Source of the DNA: JAXGZG01 sp050952065
Lineage (GTDB): Bacteria; Bacillota; Sulfobacillia; Fermentithermobacillales; Fermentithermobacillaceae
Length of the DNA stretch: 64,000 bases
Direction: 5' to 3'
NCBI GenBank assembly: GCA_050952065.1
Contig: JBMNKF010000002.1
Coordinates: 310,001-374,000 of the forward strand
The notes under the pieces: model-generated
Told to the model about the DNA's origin: nothing
Seen by the model: only the letters and a program-made list of their open reading frames with translations
Database searches by the model: none
Program-made: the position numbers and the translations under genes
Part shown: positions 60,760-64,000 of the stretch, piece after piece
Layout: each line of letters starts with the position of its first letter
Numbering within the stretch: the first letter of the stretch is position 1

Positions 60760-62196
60760 CTATGTGACCTTGGGGTTTACACTGCCCAGTGTTATCTGGA
60801 CTCGATCCAACTTGTACCGGCCGTCGGGCCGCTTCCCTTCGATCGCAAGGTCTACGCCGGGCTCACCGGTGTTCGGATCGAGTATGGCAACGCAAAGGTG
60901 GTATTCACCCTCAGTCAAGTCCGCCGGGATAGGTACGGAACACAACACCCTATGCTCTCCCGGCAGCCAGGTTCGAATATCGTCGGGAAGAGTGGTCTTG
61001 CACACGATTCTCCCATTTTCGTTGGCTAAGGAGAGTTCAACTTGCCACGGGAAATAAAAAGGAGCGACACCCTTATTGAGCCAGACCATCTGTGTCCGAA
61101 GAGTTCCCCCAGGCTTCGCTCTCGGTGCATGTTTCACGGAGTGAACAACAAATCGATATCCCATGGTGTTCAGAGCCTCATCGAAGTACTGCTGATTTTC
61201 GTCCGTCGGCAGATGGTAAGCCGGGCAAGACGGTCCCAGCCACGTGATGTGGCAGTCTTTGATCTGGTTCAGAGTGTCGTCGATGCGGTCCTTCTCTAGA
61301 CAAATGATACCCGGCGGATTGGCTATTTCGCCGCCTGTCGGGGCGTACTTCCAGTAGTCCCTCATCGAAGGTTGGAAGACGTTCGCCAAGTAGTCGTAGT
61401 AGCCGTCGTTTATGCTGGCAAGAAACTGGTTTGTCTGCTCGGGATCGCCAAGAGAATCGTTGTAAAGGCCCATGCCCACATTCTTGGCGATCTCGAAAGG
61501 CCTTCGCATCAGAAGGTATTTGTCCGTGAAGAATTCCAGGTAGTGCTGTACATATTGGTCGCTGATCTCCAGCGGGGGAAAGGGGATCGGCGAGGACGAG
61601 TCTTGTTTGGTGTGCCACTCTCCCCAGTGACCTAGGCTGCCCAGGGCCACCATGGCGATTAGATCATCGTGATTGTAGCGAGCAGCTAGGGCGGCAACAA
61701 GGCTTCTGTGGCGAGCTATGAGATTGGGATTGCTATAGTTGGGGCCAAAACCCTTACCGTAGTCCAAGTCGTACCAGACCCCATCGCCGCCTATCTCGTC
61801 ATACAACCAATCCGGTATGCACTTGGCGCCATCTTTATTGGGGGTGTCCATGTTCAGCCTGAAAATCACGTTTACGCTTTGCTCTCTCCAATAGTCGAAC
61901 TGGTATTTCTCCTCCAGATTGGTGAAGGAATAGTCGCCTTTGGTGGGTTCCAGTTCGCTCCAGGTAGCATTCACGTAAACGAGTCTATGTGGAACTCTGT
62001 AGGGCCCTCCTTCCGCACTGGGTGCCCAACCCATATAAGGGTTGTTCAACGTATCTGTGATTTCGGCTGGATAGAAGGCTGAACCCAATATTCCTTGTGA
62101 CAAGTGGAGAGTTATTAAGGGGACGATGATAAAAAAACTAACCCGGCTATTATCTTCTTTGCGTGCTTGTACAGCATGATGGACGACCCCCAGCAT
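60760..62196 (-). CDS. Secreted DUF4832-type protein with GH-like barrel
   Basis: 478 residues. An N-terminal signal-anchor (~20-36, FFIIVPLITLHLSQGIL) precedes a beta-galactosidase-like barrel: NPYMGWAPS, YVNATWSELEPTKGDYSF, VIFRLNMDTP and ALGSLGHWGEWHTKQ with the likely acid in GEW. DUF4832 follows from ~300: FVVHSVKHAPRAKPGG, QMVWLNKGVAPFYFPW and a beta-sandwich end. These occur as surface glycosidase-like proteins of unknown substrate, sometimes in exopolysaccharide loci. The ATG start has no clear ribosome site. Confidence 0.83.
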   Translation of the reverse strand: MLGVVHHAVQARKEDNSRVSFFIIVPLITLHLSQGILGSAFYPAEITDTLNNPYMGWAPSAEGGPYRVPHRLVYVNATWSELEPTKGDYSFTNLEEKYQFDYWREQSVNVIFRLNMDTPNKDGAKCIPDWLYDEIGGDGVWYDLDYGKGFGPNYSNPNLIARHRSLVAALAARYNHDDLIAMVALGSLGHWGEWHTKQDSSSPIPFPPLEISDQYVQHYLEFFTDKYLLMRRPFEIAKNVGMGLYNDSLGDPEQTNQFLASINDGYYDYLANVFQPSMRDYWKYAPTGGEIANPPGIICLEKDRIDDTLNQIKDCHITWLGPSCPAYHLPTDENQQYFDEALNTMGYRFVVHSVKHAPRAKPGGTLRTQMVWLNKGVAPFYFPWQVELSLANENGRIVCKTTLPDDIRTWLPGEHRVLCSVPIPADLTEGEYHLCVAILDPNTGEPGVDLAIEGKRPDGRYKLDRVQITLGSVNPKVT

Positions 62197-62554
62197 GCTC
62201 AGCTTAGATATCAGTATATCCGTATTCTGACAGGCATAGAACAGTCGGTAGACTGATTGTCAAGACTCTGCATCTGTGACAACACCGCCACCTCGACGCC
62301 AGGATGTGCTACATTACTGCGCCGCATTGCTGTACCACATTGCTGTACTGCTGCTTTGCTGTGCTAGATAGTTGTGCCAACATCGTTCCGCCACGTTCGC
62401 CGGCCCGAGACGGGCACTCCCTTCCAGGTTCCCAAAAGAGTCTTGTTTCTTGGCTAATTTTGGTCAACCTGTGAGCATATTATTCTTAGAAGAAGCCCAG
62501 GCTTGTCTAGGTGACGCAAAAAGAGGACATGCAATGTAACGCCGGGGTGGTAGC
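62197..62554. other. Intergenic region between divergent genes, no gene found
   Basis: Contains a TGCTGTAC/CACATTGCTG-type low-complexity tract at ~62310-62375. No good promoter could be fixed; the TTGGTC/TATTAT pair before the epimerase has only a 12-bp spacer. The GGGGTGG ribosome site for the next gene ends it. Confidence 0.45.
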
Positions 62555-64000
62555 ATGCACGTCTTGGTAACGGGGGGCTACGGTTTTATTGGGTCCCATG
62601 TGGCTGAAGTGTTCTTCAGAAAAGGCCACCGGGTAACCATAATCGATAATCTCTCGACGGGCAGCAAGACAAACGTAGGATTCAAGCATACGTTCTTTCA
62701 GATTGATGTTGAGGACCCCCGATGCGAAGAAGTATTTAGAATCGGAAGATTTGACGCAGTTATTCACCTTGCCGCTCAGATCAGCGTAACTCGTTCCGTT
62801 GAGGACCCATGTTCGGATTCAAGAACAAACATCCTAGGTTTAGTCAACATGCTCCGTCTGTCCCACAAATACAACGCGAAACGGTTTGTTTTCGCCTCTT
62901 CGGCCGCCGTATACGGTAACAGCGGGGAACTCCCCTTGACAGAGGACGCCGAGCCCGATATCCAATCCCCCTATGGGATGAGCAAACTTGTAGGCGAAGC
63001 GTATTGCCAGAAGTGGAACGAGCTCTACGGACTGAATACGGTGGTCCTGCGTCTGTCCAACGTTTTCGGCCCCAGGCAAAGGGTATCAGGGGAGGGCGGA
63101 GTAGTCTCGGCTTTCATAGAAAACCTGATCGATCAGGAGGAACTGGTGATATTCGGCGACGGAAACCAGACCCGGGATTTCATCTACGTTAAGGATGTAG
63201 CGGACGCAATCTATCAAGCGGTTCTCTCGGATGTTACGGGTGTTTTCAACCTTTCATCCAATACCGAGAGGAGTATCTCTGAGCTTGTACAGACAATCGG
63301 CGGTCTGCACCCCATCAAGGGTTTGCAGTACCGGGCACCAAAGATAGGCGATATCAATAGGTCTTGCTTAGATAACACCAAGATCAGAGAGGCTTTGGCT
63401 TGGTCCTGCAACCACACTTTGGAAGAGGGGTTAGAGAAAACTCTCAAGTGGTACTTGGATGACCGAGAAAAAAGGGGCTCCGGCGAGCGCGGGTCCCAAA
63501 TCTCCAAAAGACTCTCACGTACATCGCCAATAGGCTCTATCATGTCGGTACTACTTCCGTACATAGAGAATCTGGCGATGTTTGCTTTGGCATACGTCCT
63601 GACAGCAGTAACGCCAGTAAATAACACGGTCAATGCACTCACGCCAGACTTCATGACCGTCTACATAGTGTTGACCGGCGTTGTTCACGGAATCAGGCAA
63701 TCTGCACTGGCATCTGTGCTTGCCTCCGCCTCACTGTATTACCTGCATTCGGGCGGAGACATCTTGTCTTTGTTCAGTGACACCAGTCCGTTGCTCAAGA
63801 TGTCCTTCTATGTCGTAGTCGGCATAGCAGTGGGATACATCATCGAAGTGAAGAACGACAGGCTAAGGGAAACCCATGGCGTACTTCAGAAGTTGAGAGA
63901 GCAATATGCCTCTTTGGAGATACTGCAAGAGCAAACCCGTACGGTCGCGGAAGAACTGCGAGACCAGATAATCTGCAGCGAAGACAGCTATGGGAAAGTA
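62555..64000 (+). CDS. NDP-sugar 4-epimerase fused to a PelD-like membrane/coiled-coil module (3' end outside window)
   Basis: The frame stays open for 482 codons from ATG 62555 to the right edge. Residues 1-~305 are an extended SDR epimerase: VTGGYGFIGSHVAE (GxxGxxG), HLAAQISVTRSV, SSAAVYG, Y140-G-M-S-K144 catalytic pair and RDFIYVKDVADA. After a linker, ~330-425 contain four hydrophobic helices (from MSVLLPYIENLAMFALAYV to YVVVGIAVGYII), followed by a coiled coil (KNDRLRETHGVL ... LREQYASLEILQEQ). Four helices plus a coiled coil preceding an expected GAF domain is the layout of PelD, the c-di-GMP-receptor subunit of Pel exopolysaccharide synthesis; PelX-type epimerases supply its UDP-GalNAc. 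The PelD part is inferred. Confidence 0.85.
   Translation, partial: MHVLVTGGYGFIGSHVAEVFFRKGHRVTIIDNLSTGSKTNVGFKHTFFQIDVEDPRCEEVFRIGRFDAVIHLAAQISVTRSVEDPCSDSRTNILGLVNMLRLSHKYNAKRFVFASSAAVYGNSGELPLTEDAEPDIQSPYGMSKLVGEAYCQKWNELYGLNTVVLRLSNVFGPRQRVSGEGGVVSAFIENLIDQEELVIFGDGNQTRDFIYVKDVADAIYQAVLSDVTGVFNLSSNTERSISELVQTIGGLHPIKGLQYRAPKIGDINRSCLDNTKIREALAWSCNHTLEEGLEKTLKWYLDDREKRGSGERGSQISKRLSRTSPIGSIMSVLLPYIENLAMFALAYVLTAVTPVNNTVNALTPDFMTVYIVLTGVVHGIRQSALASVLASASLYYLHSGGDILSLFSDTSPLLKMSFYVVVGIAVGYIIEVKNDRLRETHGVLQKLREQYASLEILQEQTRTVAEELRDQIICSEDSYGKV

Noticed and set aside
1..64000. Mobile elements, prophage or toxin-antitoxin genes
   Set aside because: No transposase, integrase, phage structural gene or convincing toxin-antitoxin pair was seen; the NYN gene and its convergent neighbour are on opposite strands and do not form such a pair.

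Overview
The window looks like a chromosomal segment of a spore-forming, probably anaerobic and possibly thermophilic, deep-branching Bacillota (Clostridia-like). The evidence is the sporulation pair spoIVFA-spoIVFB directly upstream of rng-rplU-prp-rpmA-obg-nadD-LCP-rsfS (a Firmicutes gene order), an L27 precursor with a Prp-cleavable leader next to prp, strong Shine-Dalgarno sequences with many GTG/TTG starts, SLH surface proteins, a Thermotoga-type single-cluster ferredoxin, and an ornithine racemase fragment at the left edge. Base composition is moderately GC-rich. No phage, transposase or CRISPR array is visible.

Layout. 1-6.5 kb: end of an ornithine racemase, an AmmeMemoRadiSam pair (MEMO-AMMECR1 fusion plus radical SAM enzyme), a cyclic-2,3-diphosphoglycerate-synthetase-like P-loop protein and an unusual processive glycosyltransferase. 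6.6-19 kb: small genes, tRNA-Arg(CCG) with its own promoter, a NYN nuclease, a tandem FMN-binding lipoprotein, D-amino-acid transaminase, ferredoxin, dipeptidase, a cytoplasmic class-A beta-lactamase-like protein, two GH-like surface enzymes, an M20 amidohydrolase and guaB. 19-23.9 kb: a repeat-rich accessory block with an ATP-grasp gene containing a pentapeptide minisatellite, a polysaccharide deacetylase, and an orphan membrane-anchored protein bracketed by two arrays of 31-bp repeats.

23.9-34.6 kb is the most novel part. Eight consecutive same-strand genes contain two LolD/MacB-type ABC ATPases, two FtsX/MacB-type permeases, two GlmL (glutamate mutase L)-family proteins and two proteins combining hammerhead (biotinyl/lipoyl-like) and KOW-like segments. 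They form two paralogous sets of four genes. One GlmL paralog keeps the actin-like ATPase motifs and the other has lost them. No glutamate mutase gene is nearby. A terminator closes the block.

35.3-43 kb: a purine locus, hpt-purE-purF-purM-purN-purH-purD-queT. purF, purN and purH carry seven frame changes between them, six explained by one extra G or C in a G/C run, while purE, purM and purD are intact. 43-56 kb: the conserved sporulation/ribosome/obg block. 56-64 kb: cell-surface genes (PrsA-like foldase, a 1029-residue SLH-deacetylase, a DUF4832 protein) and, running off the right edge, an NDP-sugar epimerase fused to a membrane plus coiled-coil module resembling PelD, suggesting an exopolysaccharide locus beyond the window.

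Several intergenic regions carry locally amplified, decayed short repeats or large inverted repeats (27.6, 55.9, 57.0 and 60.4 kb), so this genome seems prone to making such sequence.
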